A stretch of 64,000 nucleotides of DNA from JBKHYJ01 sp046565505 (GCA_046565505.1 JBKHYJ010000022.1:62001-126000), one strand, 5' to 3'. Shown: positions 1-9,553, counted from the first letter of the stretch. The notes: generated from the letters alone by a model not told the origin. Program-made: numbers and translations.

Positions 1-1040
1 AATGCGGGGTAGTCTGTGAACCCGCCATCTATGCCACGGCCGACGTAACGCTGAATGTCTGCGATTATACTCTCCCGGACCGTCGAGCCGTCGGGCCCCG
101 CTTCGTCGAGAGGCCGCCGCGCGCCGGCGAGCGTGGGGCCGCGAAAGGTGTAAGGGTGAATCAGCAATCGCTCGGCATGAAAAATCGCAACGTCGCCCGC
201 GCTCTTTATCATCTCTTTGCTCGGCCCGACGCCTTGCGCGTACCCGGCGATCTCTTTGGCAAGCGCCTGAGTGACCTTCTCGGAGTCTTCCCTGCGGCCC
301 GCGTCTTCCATCGGCAGGAGTTGAATCCGGCGGAAGCGTGGGGCGACCTCTTTCATCCTGAGCAAGCCCTCTTTTGAGAACGACTGGACGAATACCCGCG
401 CGCTCGCGCCGGGCCTGTCGAACCCACTAGACTTGAGGACGGCCGCGAGCTTGCCCGCCAGGTCGTAGCCGCAGGATTTGTAGAACGGGTATTGCTTCAG
501 CTCGATGTAAAGCCCTGCGCGGCGGCCGACGAGGTCGATCGCTTCTTTGAGAGTCGGGACGCGCTGCCCCACATAAGAGGCGCTGGCCGCGAACGGGTTC
601 GCGCGGTTGAACCACGACCCCGCGTCCAGCCGCTTAATCTCCGCGAGCGTAAAATCAATCGTGTACCACCCGCGCTTAGCCTTGCCCTCGCCGCCCGGGT
701 CGCGCACCGTCGCCCGGCCCGGGAAGACTTCGGCCGCGTCCGTCGTGCGCGCGAGGTCGGCGTCGTGAATGCAGATGAGAGCGCCGTCTTTTGTAACCTG
801 CAAATCCTGTTCGACGAAATCCGCCCCCTGTCTGATAGCCATCTCGTAAGCGGCGAGCGTGTGTTCGGGCGCGTAACCGGAGGCCCCGCGGTGCGCGACC
901 AGCAGTGGCTTGCTCGCACGGGCGGGCCCGCGCCCGGACGCCGCGGCCGGAAGTGAGCAGAACATCAAAGAAAGAGATAGGATGAGCCGGATAAAGACTC
1001 CCCGGTTACAGCGGCGGTATGATTTCGGCGAGCGGGGCAA
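1..1040 (-). CDS. Glycerophosphodiester phosphodiesterase, secreted (3' end beyond window)
   Basis: GDPD enzymes hydrolyse deacylated phospholipid head groups (glycerophosphodiesters) to sn-glycerol 3-phosphate and an alcohol. Seen here: the active-site start VAHRGASGYAPEHT with H50, R51 and H60, the metal-binding stretch VEQDLQVTKDG, then FTLAEIKRLDAGSWF, an IELKQYP strand and the end motif GFTDYPA. The frame is open to position 1, so the last residues are missing. No ATG gives a convincing start. A TTG at 1040 has AGGAG six bases upstream and yields a basic n-region, a hydrophobic run (LILSLSLMF) and an Ala-rich cleavage region, so secretion to the periplasm is expected. It is divergent from the M1 peptidase gene. 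Its product could feed the glycerol kinase encoded near 58 kb, but that link is only inference. Confidence 0.9.
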   Translation of the reverse strand, partial: MPRSPKSYRRCNRGVFIRLILSLSLMFCSLPAAASGRGPARASKPLLVAHRGASGYAPEHTLAAYEMAIRQGADFVEQDLQVTKDGALICIHDADLARTTDAAEVFPGRATVRDPGGEGKAKRGWYTIDFTLAEIKRLDAGSWFNRANPFAASASYVGQRVPTLKEAIDLVGRRAGLYIELKQYPFYKSCGYDLAGKLAAVLKSSGFDRPGASARVFVQSFSKEGLLRMKEVAPRFRRIQLLPMEDAGRREDSEKVTQALAKEIAGYAQGVGPSKEMIKSAGDVAIFHAERLLIHPYTFRGPTLAGARRPLDEAGPDGSTVRESIIADIQRYVGRGIDGGFTDYPA

Positions 1041-1160
1041 GATGATCTCCTTTTCTACACATGATATGAGCGGCGGCCGGGCAAGGCGAAGATAGAACAA
1101 AACTCCGGGCCGTTCAACCTGCCAGAAGCGCCGCGCGGCCAAACCTCACCCGCCCCCTCG

Positions 1161-1169
1161 TGTTATAAT
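1161..1169 (+). promoter_or_regulatory. Extended -10 promoter of the M1 peptidase gene
   Basis: TGTTATAAT is a perfect TATAAT hexamer with the TGn extension. It lies 36 bases before the GTG start at 1206. No good -35 hexamer is seen, as is usual for extended -10 promoters. Confidence 0.55.
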
Positions 1170-1205
1170 GTCGGCCATCAGCAAATCAGGGGTCAGGAGC
1201 AATCG

Positions 1206-2975
1206 GTGATGAGAGCACAGGTAATCTGTTTCGTTCTAACGGCCATATTTCTTACCATCCCATTTTCTTCGTCCGCCAGAATTTCGCCCACTCAATATGA
1301 CGATTCGGTATTCGAGCGGATCAGACGCGAGCACGAATCAATCGAAAAAAGTCATCACGCGCCGGCGGGAGTCGCTGCGGCACCTTATGCGCCGATGGGG
1401 ACGGCGGCGCAGCCAGTTGACGTGAAGCATTACCGCTTGCAGATTCAACTGACGCCCCAACCGGCCGGGATATCCGGGACGGTCACCATCGAGGGCGAGA
1501 CGCTCTTCTCCGTCGGCGCGATCAACATCGACGCGCAGAGCAATCTCATCATAGACGACGTGCGGCTCGATGGCGTCCCGCGCAATTTCCAGCGCACGAG
1601 CAGCCAGGTGACGCTCAACTTTCCTGACGCGGCCGCCGGAAGAAAGTTCACGGTCGCCATCGAATATCATGGCAACCCGATAGTTTCCAACCTGCTCGGC
1701 GGCGGCTTGCTCGTAAGCAGTCACGGCCCGGACGGCGCGACGGTGATGGCGTCGTTGAGCGAGCCTTTCGCGGCCCCGACCTGGTGGCCGTGCATAGATA
1801 ACGCGCAGGACAAGGCCACCGCAGATATCGAAATTACTGTGCCGCGAGGCTTCCAGGCCGCCTCCAATGGCACGCTCGTGAAAGAAGAGCCCGGCCCGGG
1901 CCGGACGACCACCTACTACTGGCGCGAGGATTACCCCATCTCCACTTACCTGATCTCCGTCGCCGCCACCAACTACGTGAAGTTTGAAGACACCTACAAG
2001 GCGCTCGATGGCGAGACGACCATGCCGCTCGTTTATTACGCCTACCCGGAGCACATCGACCTCGCGCGCTTGAAGTTCGGCGTGACCCGGCGGGCGATTG
2101 AAATCTTTGCGCCGCTGTTCGGCGAATACCCGTTCCTGAGCGAGAAGTACGGCATGGCCGAATTCCCCTGGGGCGGCGCGATGGAGCACCAGACGATCAC
2201 CAGCATGGGCGCGGGCATCGTCGGCTCGATCAGTAACGGCGGGCAGTCTGTGATCGCGCATGAGCTGGCGCACCACTGGTGGGGCGACCTGGTTACGATG
2301 AAGACGTGGAATGACATCTGGCTGAATGAGGGGTTTGCCACCTACTCCGAAGTTTTGTTCCTCGAAAGATTCGCCAATCTCGACGCGGGCGACCTGATGG
2401 CGCGCAGCTATGACGATGGCGAGGTCAGCGGGCAACTCGGCGGCACGGTCAGCGCGGAGAATCCCGACAACCCGTTCGACGACAGGGGCGCGATTTACTC
2501 GAAGGGCGCGTGGGTGCTCCACATGCTCCGCCACCTGCTAGGCGACGCGGAGTTCTTCGCCGCGCTGAAGGACTACCGCGGGCAATTCGCTTATGGCAAC
2601 GCTTCGACCAGGGATTTCCAGCGGGTCTGCGAGAGCCATTATGGCGCGCCGCTCGACTGGTTTTTCCAGCAGTGGGTTTACGCCCGCAGGCGCCCTCTCT
2701 ACAAGGTGTCGTCGGAGATAAGCAAGGCTGATCCGGCGGGCGATTACACGGTCAGCTTGTCGATCAAGCAGAAGCAGTCCCATGAGATTCCTGGCCGCGA
2801 GCAGTCCGTGTACGTCATGCCGCTCGACGTGATGATTCACTACGCGGACGGGTCCCGCGAAACGCGCGTCATCGTCAACGACGCGCGCAAGCAGAAGTTC
2901 AGCTTCACAGTGCAGAAGCAGCCCGAGGCTGTCGGCATCGACGAAGATAACTGGGTCCTGAAGAAGGTTAAATAA
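1206..2975 (+). CDS. M1 family zinc aminopeptidase, secreted
   Basis: Removes N-terminal residues from peptides, probably outside the cytoplasmic membrane. The zinc site HELAHHWWGD (about residues 351-360) is followed by NEGFATYSE, which supplies the third zinc ligand Glu. The exopeptidase motif reads GGAMEH instead of the usual GAMEN. An N-terminal beta-sandwich precedes the catalytic domain, and the C-terminus is a beta-rich region rather than the long helical domain of PepN. The 589-residue length fits the short M1 proteins common in Acidobacteriota and Bacteroidota. The N-terminus is a signal peptide (hydrophobic run ICFVLTAIFLTI). AGGAG lies upstream of GTG 1206; ATG 1209 is the alternative. 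It is a single-gene unit with its own promoter. Confidence 0.93.
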   Translation: MMRAQVICFVLTAIFLTIPFSSSARISPTQYDDSVFERIRREHESIEKSHHAPAGVAAAPYAPMGTAAQPVDVKHYRLQIQLTPQPAGISGTVTIEGETLFSVGAINIDAQSNLIIDDVRLDGVPRNFQRTSSQVTLNFPDAAAGRKFTVAIEYHGNPIVSNLLGGGLLVSSHGPDGATVMASLSEPFAAPTWWPCIDNAQDKATADIEITVPRGFQAASNGTLVKEEPGPGRTTTYYWREDYPISTYLISVAATNYVKFEDTYKALDGETTMPLVYYAYPEHIDLARLKFGVTRRAIEIFAPLFGEYPFLSEKYGMAEFPWGGAMEHQTITSMGAGIVGSISNGGQSVIAHELAHHWWGDLVTMKTWNDIWLNEGFATYSEVLFLERFANLDAGDLMARSYDDGEVSGQLGGTVSAENPDNPFDDRGAIYSKGAWVLHMLRHLLGDAEFFAALKDYRGQFAYGNASTRDFQRVCESHYGAPLDWFFQQWVYARRRPLYKVSSEISKADPAGDYTVSLSIKQKQSHEIPGREQSVYVMPLDVMIHYADGSRETRVIVNDARKQKFSFTVQKQPEAVGIDEDNWVLKKVK

Positions 2976-3098
2976 TTCCGCGCGGCCGCGTGGCCCGCCG
3001 CGCAAGGTTGAGGCCGGGAGGCGAAATCGAGGGGCAAGAATGCGGAACGGTCATAGCCCAACGAGGCGGCGGCGCAGACGCCAACGCGGGGCCGCAGG

Positions 3099-3128
3099 TT
3101 TACCTGCCGCCGGCCCCCGACGTATAAT
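3099..3128 (+). promoter_or_regulatory. Promoter of the first M28 peptidase gene
   Basis: TATAAT at 3123-3128 with TTTACC 18 bases upstream. The start codon is 158 bases further on. The rest of the 2976-3286 intergenic stretch is GC-rich with short inverted repeats around 3090-3112, and no other gene is visible in it. Confidence 0.45.
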
Positions 3129-3286
3129 CTAGAATCAAATACATCAGTGGAAATACGAACCCCTCATGCGGCCGGGTGCGCCGCCGGAATCAAGCGGCCA
3201 CGGATTCACCTCGCCGCGGCCGGCAGGATAGGCGAACGTCACTCGGATGACGTGGCCGCATCATCTTCCCGATCGGAGACCTGACG

Positions 3287-4954
3287 ATGTCAAAAATCCT
3301 AGCGCTATTACTTTCGTCGCTCTTCGCGCTCAACGCGCCCGCAGCTTTCGCGCAGGAGCCTGCGCCCGGCGACATCAATTCCAGGATTCGCAAAGAGGCC
3401 ACGGATGATTCGCAGATAATGCGCTCCATGCACTACCTCACGGACGTTTACGGCCCGCGCCTGACGGGCTCGCCTAACCTGAAGGCCGCAGGCGAGTGGG
3501 CCGTCAAGCAGATGACCGCCTGGGGGTTCGAGAACGCTCACCTTGAGCCCTGGGACTTCGGCCACCCGGGCTGGCTCAACGAGCGCCTGAGCGCGCACAT
3601 AACCTCGCCCGTGAAAGAGCCATTGACGTGCGAGGCTCTCGCCTGGACCCCCGGCACTAACGGGACCGTGTCGGCACAGGCGTACCAGATGATGTCGCCC
3701 GATAAGCCCACGCAGGAAGAACTGACCGCCTACCTCGATGGCGTCAAAGAGAGGGTGAAGGGAAAGATAGTCCTCGCGGGCAAGCATCAGGCGGTGGCCG
3801 TCAACGTCGCCCCCGCGCCCCGGCGCATGGACGACCAGCAGGCTAAGTCTCGGTTCGATCCCGACAACCCGAACGCGGGCCGATTCCCCGGCCGCCCGGG
3901 GGGGCCGCAAACGCCGGACCAGCAGCAAGGGCCGGCCCGGCTCACCCCCGCGCAGATCAACCAGCAGGTGGATAAGTTCCTGCTGGAGGGCGGCGCGCTG
4001 CTCCGCGTCAACGACGCCGCGCGCGAGCACAGACAGATACGCGCGTTCGACAACCGCACGTTCGACCTGGCGAAGGCCGTGCCGACCGTCGTCATGAGCA
4101 ACGAAGATTATGGCCGCATCTCGCGCCTGCTCGCGGATGGTACGGCCGTCGCGCTTGAATTCAACATAGTGAATCGCACCTACCCGGAGGGCCGCACCGC
4201 ATACAACACGGTCGCGGAGATACCGGGCACGGACAAAAAGGATGAAGTGATAATGCTGGGCGGGCACCTCGACTCGTGGCACGCGGCGACGGGCGCGACC
4301 GACAACGCGATCGGCTGCGCCGTGATGATGGAGGCCGCGCGAATATTGAAAGCCATAGGCGTCAAGCCGCGGCGGACGATCCGCGTCGCCTTATGGTCGG
4401 GCGAGGAGCAGGGGCTGTTGGGCTCCCAGGCTTACGTCAAAGAGCACTTCGGGTCTTTCGAGGACCCCAAGCCCGCCTACTCTAAGCTCGGCGCTTACCT
4501 AAACATCGACGCGGGGACGGGCCGCGTCCGCGGCGCGACCGTCTTCGGCCCCCCGGAGGCGGCGACCGTCGTGCGCCAGGCGCTCGCCCCGCTGGCGGAC
4601 ATAGGGGTGATGGGGGTGGTCGCTTCAAAGAGCCGTGTGCTCGGCGGCTCTGACCACACGTCGTTCTCGCGCGCGGGGCTGGCGGGCATCAGCTTCGGCC
4701 AGGACCCCATAGAATACGGCTCGGCGACCTGGCACACCAACCTAGACACGTACGAGCGCATAATCGAAGACGACGCGAAGAAATCGGCGATAGCCATAGC
4801 CACAGTGCTTTACCAGCTGGCGACACGCGACGAGCCGTTGCCACGGTTCACGGCCGAGAGCATGCCCGCGCTCCCCGCGCCAGCCCCGAACGCACAGCCC
4901 GCGCGGCCAGCGGCGCAACAGCCCGCCGCGCAGCCCGCGCGGCCCCATAACTGA
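3287..4954 (+). CDS. M28 family metallopeptidase, secreted, with PA-type insert
   Basis: A di-zinc aminopeptidase/carboxypeptidase-type enzyme. Seen: signal peptide (LALLLSSLFALNAPAAFA), and the ligand series GGHLDSW (His), GATDNAIG (Asp), WSGEEQGLLGS (Glu-Glu), YLNIDAG (Asp) and SDHTSF (His). Between the signal and the catalytic core lies a long region with a Pro/Gly/Gln-rich insert around residues 195-220, typical of a protease-associated domain with a loop. The last 30 residues are an Ala-Pro-rich low-complexity tail. GGAG lies eight bases before ATG 3287. The gene is 32 bases before ettA on the same strand, but no functional link is evident. A second, only distantly similar M28 protein is encoded at 24.4-26.1 kb. 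Confidence 0.93.
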   Translation: MSKILALLLSSLFALNAPAAFAQEPAPGDINSRIRKEATDDSQIMRSMHYLTDVYGPRLTGSPNLKAAGEWAVKQMTAWGFENAHLEPWDFGHPGWLNERLSAHITSPVKEPLTCEALAWTPGTNGTVSAQAYQMMSPDKPTQEELTAYLDGVKERVKGKIVLAGKHQAVAVNVAPAPRRMDDQQAKSRFDPDNPNAGRFPGRPGGPQTPDQQQGPARLTPAQINQQVDKFLLEGGALLRVNDAAREHRQIRAFDNRTFDLAKAVPTVVMSNEDYGRISRLLADGTAVALEFNIVNRTYPEGRTAYNTVAEIPGTDKKDEVIMLGGHLDSWHAATGATDNAIGCAVMMEAARILKAIGVKPRRTIRVALWSGEEQGLLGSQAYVKEHFGSFEDPKPAYSKLGAYLNIDAGTGRVRGATVFGPPEAATVVRQALAPLADIGVMGVVASKSRVLGGSDHTSFSRAGLAGISFGQDPIEYGSATWHTNLDTYERIIEDDAKKSAIAIATVLYQLATRDEPLPRFTAESMPALPAPAPNAQPARPAAQQPAAQPARPHN

Positions 4955-4986
4955 GCCCGCGCCTACACGGAGGGACTGAAACGCAC

Positions 4987-6672
4987 ATGAGCAACGCACC
5001 GAACAAGATCATTTATTCGATGGTGGGGGTCGGCAAGTACTACGACAAGAAACCTATCATCAAAGACATCTACCTCTCCTATTTTTACGGCGCGAAGATC
5101 GGCGTCATCGGGCTGAACGGCTCCGGCAAGAGCACGCTGCTCAGAATACTCGCCGGCGAAGACAAAGATTTCGTCGGGGAGACGGTGCTGTCGCCCGGTC
5201 ACACGGCGGGCTACCTGGAGCAGGAGCCGCGGCTCGACGAATCGAAGACCGTCCGCGAGATAGTCGAACAGGGCGTGCAGGAGGTCGCGGACCTGCTCAA
5301 GGAGTACGACGAGATAAACGAAAAATTCGCCGAGCCTATGACGGACGACGAGATGGCCGCGCTCCTCGAGCGGCAGGGCGCGGTACAAGAGAAGCTCGAC
5401 GCGGCGGGCGCGTGGGACCTCGACAGCCGGTTGGAGATGGCTATGGACGCGCTCAGGTGCCCGCCCGCCGACACGCCCATCAAAGTCCTGTCGGGAGGCG
5501 AGCGGCGGCGCGTGGCGCTGTGCCGCTTGCTGCTCAAGCAGCCCGACATACTCCTGCTCGACGAGCCGACCAATCACCTCGACGCGGAGTCCGTCGCGTG
5601 GCTCGAACAGCACCTCCAGAAATACCCCGGCACCGTGATCGCCGTCACACACGACCGCTACTTCCTCGATAACGTCGCCGGGTGGATCTTAGAATTAGAC
5701 CAGGGCCGCGGCATCCCCTGGGAAGGCAACTACTCGTCCTGGCTGGAGCAGAAACGGGAGAGGCTCGCGCGGGAGGAGAAGGCGGAGAGCGAGAGGCGGC
5801 GGACGCTTCAGCGCGAGCTTGAGTGGATTCGCATGTCGCCCAAGGGGCGCCACGCGAAATCTAAGGCGCGAATCAACTCTTACGAGGCGCTGCTGTCGCA
5901 GGAGAGCGAGAGGCGCGGGCGCGAGCTTGAGATTTATATCCCGCCCGGCCCGCGCCTCGGCAACGTGGTCATCGAAGCCGATGGCGTGAGCAAAGCCTAC
6001 GGCGATAACCTGCTCGTAGAAGGCATGACGTTCGCCCTGCCGCCGGGCGGCATCATCGGAGTCATCGGGCCGAATGGGGCGGGGAAGACGACCCTGTTTC
6101 GGATGATAACGAATCAGGAGCAGCCCGACAGCGGCACGATCAGGGTCGGCGAGACGGTGACGCTCGGCTACGTGGACCAGAGCCGCGACGCGCTCGACCC
6201 CGGCAAAACAATATGGGAAGAGATTTCAGGCGGGAATGATTTGATCGAGCTAGGCAAGCGGCAGGTGAACTCGCGCGCCTACGTCGCGAGGTTCAATTTC
6301 TCCGGGGCGGACCAGCAGAAGCGGGTCGGCATGCTGTCGGGCGGCGAGCGCAACCGCGTGCACCTGGCGAAGATGCTAAAGTCGGGGGCCAACGTCCTAC
6401 TGCTCGACGAGCCGACCAACGACCTCGACGTGAATACTATGCGCGCGCTCGAAGAGGCGCTGGAGAACTTCGCCGGCTGCGCTGTAGTCATCAGCCACGA
6501 CCGCTGGTTCCTGGACCGCATAGCGACTCACATCCTCGCATTCGAGGGCGACAGCCGCGTCGTCTGGTTTGACGGCAATTACACGGAGTACGAGGCGGAC
6601 AGGAAGGCTCGGCTGGGCGCGGCGGCCGAACAGCCGCACCGGATCAAGTATCGCCATTTGACTAGGGGGTGA
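4987..6672 (+). CDS. ettA: Energy-dependent translational throttle protein EttA (ABC-F ATPase)
   Basis: ABC-F proteins bind the ribosomal E site; EttA gates entry into the elongation cycle according to the ATP/ADP ratio. Two nucleotide-binding domains are complete: Walker A GLNGSGKST and GPNGAGKTT, signatures LSGGERRRVAL and LSGGERNRVHL, and Walker B LLLDEPTNHLD and LLLDEPTNDLD. The first domain has the arm insertion, and a charged linker (about residues 245-320) joins the two halves. The KSKARINSYEALL and PPGPRLGNVV segments and the ending QPHRIKYRHL match EttA rather than Uup or antibiotic-resistance ABC-F proteins. The 561-residue length is normal. GGAGGG lies 12 bases before the ATG. Confidence 0.95.
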   Translation: MSNAPNKIIYSMVGVGKYYDKKPIIKDIYLSYFYGAKIGVIGLNGSGKSTLLRILAGEDKDFVGETVLSPGHTAGYLEQEPRLDESKTVREIVEQGVQEVADLLKEYDEINEKFAEPMTDDEMAALLERQGAVQEKLDAAGAWDLDSRLEMAMDALRCPPADTPIKVLSGGERRRVALCRLLLKQPDILLLDEPTNHLDAESVAWLEQHLQKYPGTVIAVTHDRYFLDNVAGWILELDQGRGIPWEGNYSSWLEQKRERLAREEKAESERRRTLQRELEWIRMSPKGRHAKSKARINSYEALLSQESERRGRELEIYIPPGPRLGNVVIEADGVSKAYGDNLLVEGMTFALPPGGIIGVIGPNGAGKTTLFRMITNQEQPDSGTIRVGETVTLGYVDQSRDALDPGKTIWEEISGGNDLIELGKRQVNSRAYVARFNFSGADQQKRVGMLSGGERNRVHLAKMLKSGANVLLLDEPTNDLDVNTMRALEEALENFAGCAVVISHDRWFLDRIATHILAFEGDSRVVWFDGNYTEYEADRKARLGAAAEQPHRIKYRHLTRG

Positions 6673-6699
6673 ACCCATACGACCTGGCGGGCGGCCGAT

Positions 6700-7326
6700 T
6701 CAGCGCGACTGCGCATGCTGCCTGGCGGGCATCCTCTGCGTCCAGCGCGGCAGGTATCTGTTCGCGACCCTGTAGCCTAGAAGCAGCGCGAGCGCGAGGC
6801 CGAACAAAATCGGGTCCCTCGTGTCGGCCTTCACGAGCATGTAAAAATGGATCACGCCGCCGATGGCCGCCAGGTACGCGGCCCTGTGCAGGCGGCCCCA
6901 CCTCTTGCCGCCCAGCCGCTTGATCATCTTCTGAGTCGAGGTCAGCGCGAGCGGGACCAGCAGCAGGAAGCTCGCCATCCCCACCGTGATGAAGGGCCGC
7001 TTCAGCACGTCTTCGGCTATCGCCCCGACGCCGAAGAACTTGTCGAACCACACGTAAGTCAGCAGGTGCAAGCACCCGTAGAAGAAGCCGTACAGCCCGA
7101 GCATGCGGCGGAACTTCACCATCCACGGCAGCCCTAGCGCCTTGCGAAGCGGCGTGACCGCGAGCGACAGCAACAGGAATATGAGCGCCAGCACCCCCGT
7201 CGTTCGCGTGGCGAACTCTATGGGGTTTGCGCCCAGGCGGTGGTGGTAGGCGTCCCAGCCGAGCAGCGCCAGCGGCACCAGGCCGTTTACGAATATGACG
7301 AACCTCGCGAACTTTGTGTCCCTCAT
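6700..7326 (-). CDS. msrQ: Heme-binding membrane subunit MsrQ of the methionine sulfoxide reductase system
   Basis: MsrQ is a ferric-reductase-like b-type cytochrome that passes electrons from the quinone pool or a flavin reductase to periplasmic MsrP. About six hydrophobic helices are visible, with the family's His residues in GCLHLLTYVW, RLHRAAYLA and GVIHFYML. The length of 208 residues is normal. The start is ATG 7326, with GTG 7329 adjacent as an alternative. It begins 13 bases after the msrP stop, in the usual msrP-msrQ order, and converges on ettA with only 27 bases between the two stops. Confidence 0.92.
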   Translation of the reverse strand: MRDTKFARFVIFVNGLVPLALLGWDAYHHRLGANPIEFATRTTGVLALIFLLLSLAVTPLRKALGLPWMVKFRRMLGLYGFFYGCLHLLTYVWFDKFFGVGAIAEDVLKRPFITVGMASFLLLVPLALTSTQKMIKRLGGKRWGRLHRAAYLAAIGGVIHFYMLVKADTRDPILFGLALALLLGYRVANRYLPRWTQRMPARQHAQSR

Positions 7327-7339
7327 CACCGCGCCCCGC

Positions 7340-8314
7340 TTAGAAGTATTTCCTTAAATCCATGCCGGAGTAAAGCTGAGCGACCTGGTCGGCGTACCCG
7401 TTGAACATCAATGTGTCGCGCACGCCGAATTCGCCTATGCGCCGCTCGCGCGCCTGGCTCCACCGCGGGTGGTCCACGTTCGGGTTCACGTTAGAGTAGA
7501 AGCCGTACTCGTCAGGCGCGGCGATGTTCCAGGTCGTCGGCGGCTCTTTGCCCGTCAGCCGAATCTTCACTATAGACTTGATCCCCTTGAACCCGTACTT
7601 CCACGGGACGACCAGCCGGAGGGGCGCGCCGTTCTGGGGCGGGAGCGTCTCGCCATAGAGCCCGCTCGCGATTATCGTGAGCGGGTGCAGGGCTTCGTCA
7701 AGCCGCAGGCCTTCGACGTAAGGCCAGTCTAAAACGTTGCTGCGGATGTTCGGCATCTGCTTCGGGTCGGCGAGCGTTTCAAACGCCACGTACTTCGCCT
7801 CCGCGGTGGGCTGGACCTGCTCTAGAATCTTCGAGAGCGGGAATCCGACCCACGGTATCACCATCGACCAGCCTTCCACGCAGCGGTGGCGGTATACGCG
7901 CTCTTCGGGCGGGCTGACCTTCAGCAGGTCGTCGAGGTCGAACGTCTTCGGGTTGTGAACGAGCCCCCCGACCTCGACCGCCCACGGCCGCGCGACGAAG
8001 TTCCTGGCCCTCACGGCCACGGCCCGCTTGTCCGTCGAGAACTCGTAGAAGTTATTGTAGTTGGTTATGTCTTCGTAAGGGGTCCTGGCCTCGTTCAGCG
8101 GCTCGCCGGCGGCCGGCGCCGATTGCACGTCGGCTATCTTCTCCCCGGCCTGCCGCGCCGCTTCGCCGTGCGTCGTGAAGCGGCGATACAGCCACGCGGT
8201 CCCGAGAGTAGAGGCGGCGAGCGTCGCGCCGCGCATGAAAGAACGGCGCGTCATGTACAGCCCCTTGTCAGTTATCTCGCTGCCCTTGATGTCTTCAGAT
8301 TTTTTAATCAGCAT
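7340..8314 (-). CDS. msrP: Methionine sulfoxide reductase catalytic subunit MsrP (molybdopterin enzyme)
   Basis: Repairs oxidised methionines in envelope proteins. A twin-arginine signal TRRSFMRGATL begins at about residue 22, consistent with export of a folded molybdenum enzyme. The molybdenum-ligating Cys lies in YRHRCVEGWSMVIPW, and the cofactor/substrate region LPPQNGAPLRLVVPWKYGFK is intact. The ending LYSGMDLRKYF is typical of the family. Length is 324 residues, against about 320-335 normally. A run of G before ATG 8314 acts as ribosome binding site. It is the first gene of the msrPQ unit. Confidence 0.95.
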   Translation of the reverse strand: MLIKKSEDIKGSEITDKGLYMTRRSFMRGATLAASTLGTAWLYRRFTTHGEAARQAGEKIADVQSAPAAGEPLNEARTPYEDITNYNNFYEFSTDKRAVAVRARNFVARPWAVEVGGLVHNPKTFDLDDLLKVSPPEERVYRHRCVEGWSMVIPWVGFPLSKILEQVQPTAEAKYVAFETLADPKQMPNIRSNVLDWPYVEGLRLDEALHPLTIIASGLYGETLPPQNGAPLRLVVPWKYGFKGIKSIVKIRLTGKEPPTTWNIAAPDEYGFYSNVNPNVDHPRWSQARERRIGEFGVRDTLMFNGYADQVAQLYSGMDLRKYF

Positions 8315-8460
8315 GGTGGCCCCCTACCGCCATTCTACCACTGAGCATTCAACCCTAATCATGAATACGCGCGCGCTCTCGCCGCGGATTTACCCGGCGC
8401 GATTAATGCGGCCGCGCGGGGCGCGTCACACGCCCGGCATGCCATTGCCCCTTATCACCA

Positions 8461-9300
8461 TCAGTCTTTTGCGCCGAGGGCGAGCGAGGCCGCGCCGAGC
8501 ACGCGGCGGCTCGCGCGCTCTTGCACGAACACGACCGCCCTCAGGTTCTCACGCTTCCAGGCCTTCTCTAACGCGACGACCGGGCGGGCCTCGAACGACC
8601 CGGCCCGCCTTGAATCAATGCTCCCGATTCGAGAGAGCCTGCGGGCGACGCCCGTGTGCGTCAAGCTTCGCCCCGAGTTCTCCCCGCGAGACACTTCGGA
8701 ACGTAGCCCGCTTTCAGCGACAGCCAACAAAACATCTGCCTGGTCGTTCGAGGAAATCGCCGGGAGCGCCTCCACGCGGACGGCCAGCGGTATGGCCGCG
8801 GCGCGCGCCGGGGCGTCGGCCGCCCGCGTCACAGTGACAGTAGCCCTGGGCGTTTCGAGCGCGGCGGCTATGGCCCGGCTTGCCTCGCCGGCGTCACTGC
8901 CCACGAACTCTGCGCGGCCATCGACGACCATCTGCGGCGTGTAGGAGTCACTGTTGAGCCGGGTCGCGTACTCGCCTTGCCGCGCGCTGAACTCCGCTGA
9001 CGAGTACGGGTCAACCCAGCCGAGCCGGTTCCAGTAATCCACGTGCTCGCTGAGGGCGATGACGAGCGCCCCGGCTACGGGCTGCATGCGTTCAAGGCGG
9101 GCGAGCAGCTCGTCGGCGGGCGGGCAGCTCGAGCACCCTTCCGACGTGAACAACTCTACAAGCACGGGGACGGCGCGCGCGGGCCGCTCCTCCGCCTGCG
9201 CTCTGAATGTCTTGAAAGTGCCCGGACCGCGGTTAATCAAAATGGCGCATAGCGACGCTAAAGCGAATATAACTAGAACCCCCCAGCCTCTATATCTCAT
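8461..9300 (-). CDS. DUF1223 family thioredoxin-fold secreted protein
   Basis: The function of DUF1223 proteins is not established; they resemble exported thioredoxin-like proteins. The family signature VELFTSEGCSSCPPADELLARL (a Cys-x-x-Cys site) is present, with HVDYWNRLGWVDPYSS and YTPQMVVDGRAEFVGSD after it. The frame extends upstream to 9381, but ATG 9300 has GGAGGG six bases before it and gives a clean membrane or signal segment (WGVLVIFALASLCAIL), so that start is chosen. It is divergent from the SNF2 gene; the 253 bases between them hold that gene's promoter. Confidence 0.85.
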   Translation of the reverse strand: MRYRGWGVLVIFALASLCAILINRGPGTFKTFRAQAEERPARAVPVLVELFTSEGCSSCPPADELLARLERMQPVAGALVIALSEHVDYWNRLGWVDPYSSAEFSARQGEYATRLNSDSYTPQMVVDGRAEFVGSDAGEASRAIAAALETPRATVTVTRAADAPARAAAIPLAVRVEALPAISSNDQADVLLAVAESGLRSEVSRGENSGRSLTHTGVARRLSRIGSIDSRRAGSFEARPVVALEKAWKRENLRAVVFVQERASRRVLGAASLALGAKD

Positions 9301-9497
9301 TTCAACCCTCCGAGGTCCGCACTCATCCCCGCGGCCAGGCGGCCGGGGGCCGCTCACGACAGGGCAAACCTCCGGCATCAATTATAGATGATTCCAGCGC
9401 GGAATTTTATTCCATCCCCGCCGGTTGACGGCCATTAAATCAGGCCGCTTGATTCGCCCGCCTTATCTTAGGCATATTACCTTTCAGTACAAAAATT

Positions 9498-9526
9498 TGT
9501 TTCGTCTGGACGTTGATTCTATAAAG
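9498..9526 (+). promoter_or_regulatory. Sigma-70-type promoter of the SWIM-SNF2 gene
   Basis: TTGTTT at 9498-9503, a 17-base spacer, and TATAAA at 9521-9526. Transcription would begin near 9533, which excludes the upstream TTG at 9425 as the start codon and supports ATG 9554 with a leader of about 20 bases. Confidence 0.6.
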
Positions 9527-9553
9527 CCGGTTCCCATCTCCTGTGAAGCTTTT

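Noticed and set aside
1338..2534. 398-codon open frame on the minus strand inside the M1 peptidase gene
   Set aside because: It is antisense to a protein with clear catalytic motifs; the composition is the Arg/Val/Ala-rich pattern typical of GC-rich antisense frames, with no ribosome site.
9425..9553. Longer N-terminus of the SNF2 protein from TTG 9425
   Set aside because: A promoter sits inside this stretch and the SWIM domain begins right after ATG 9554.
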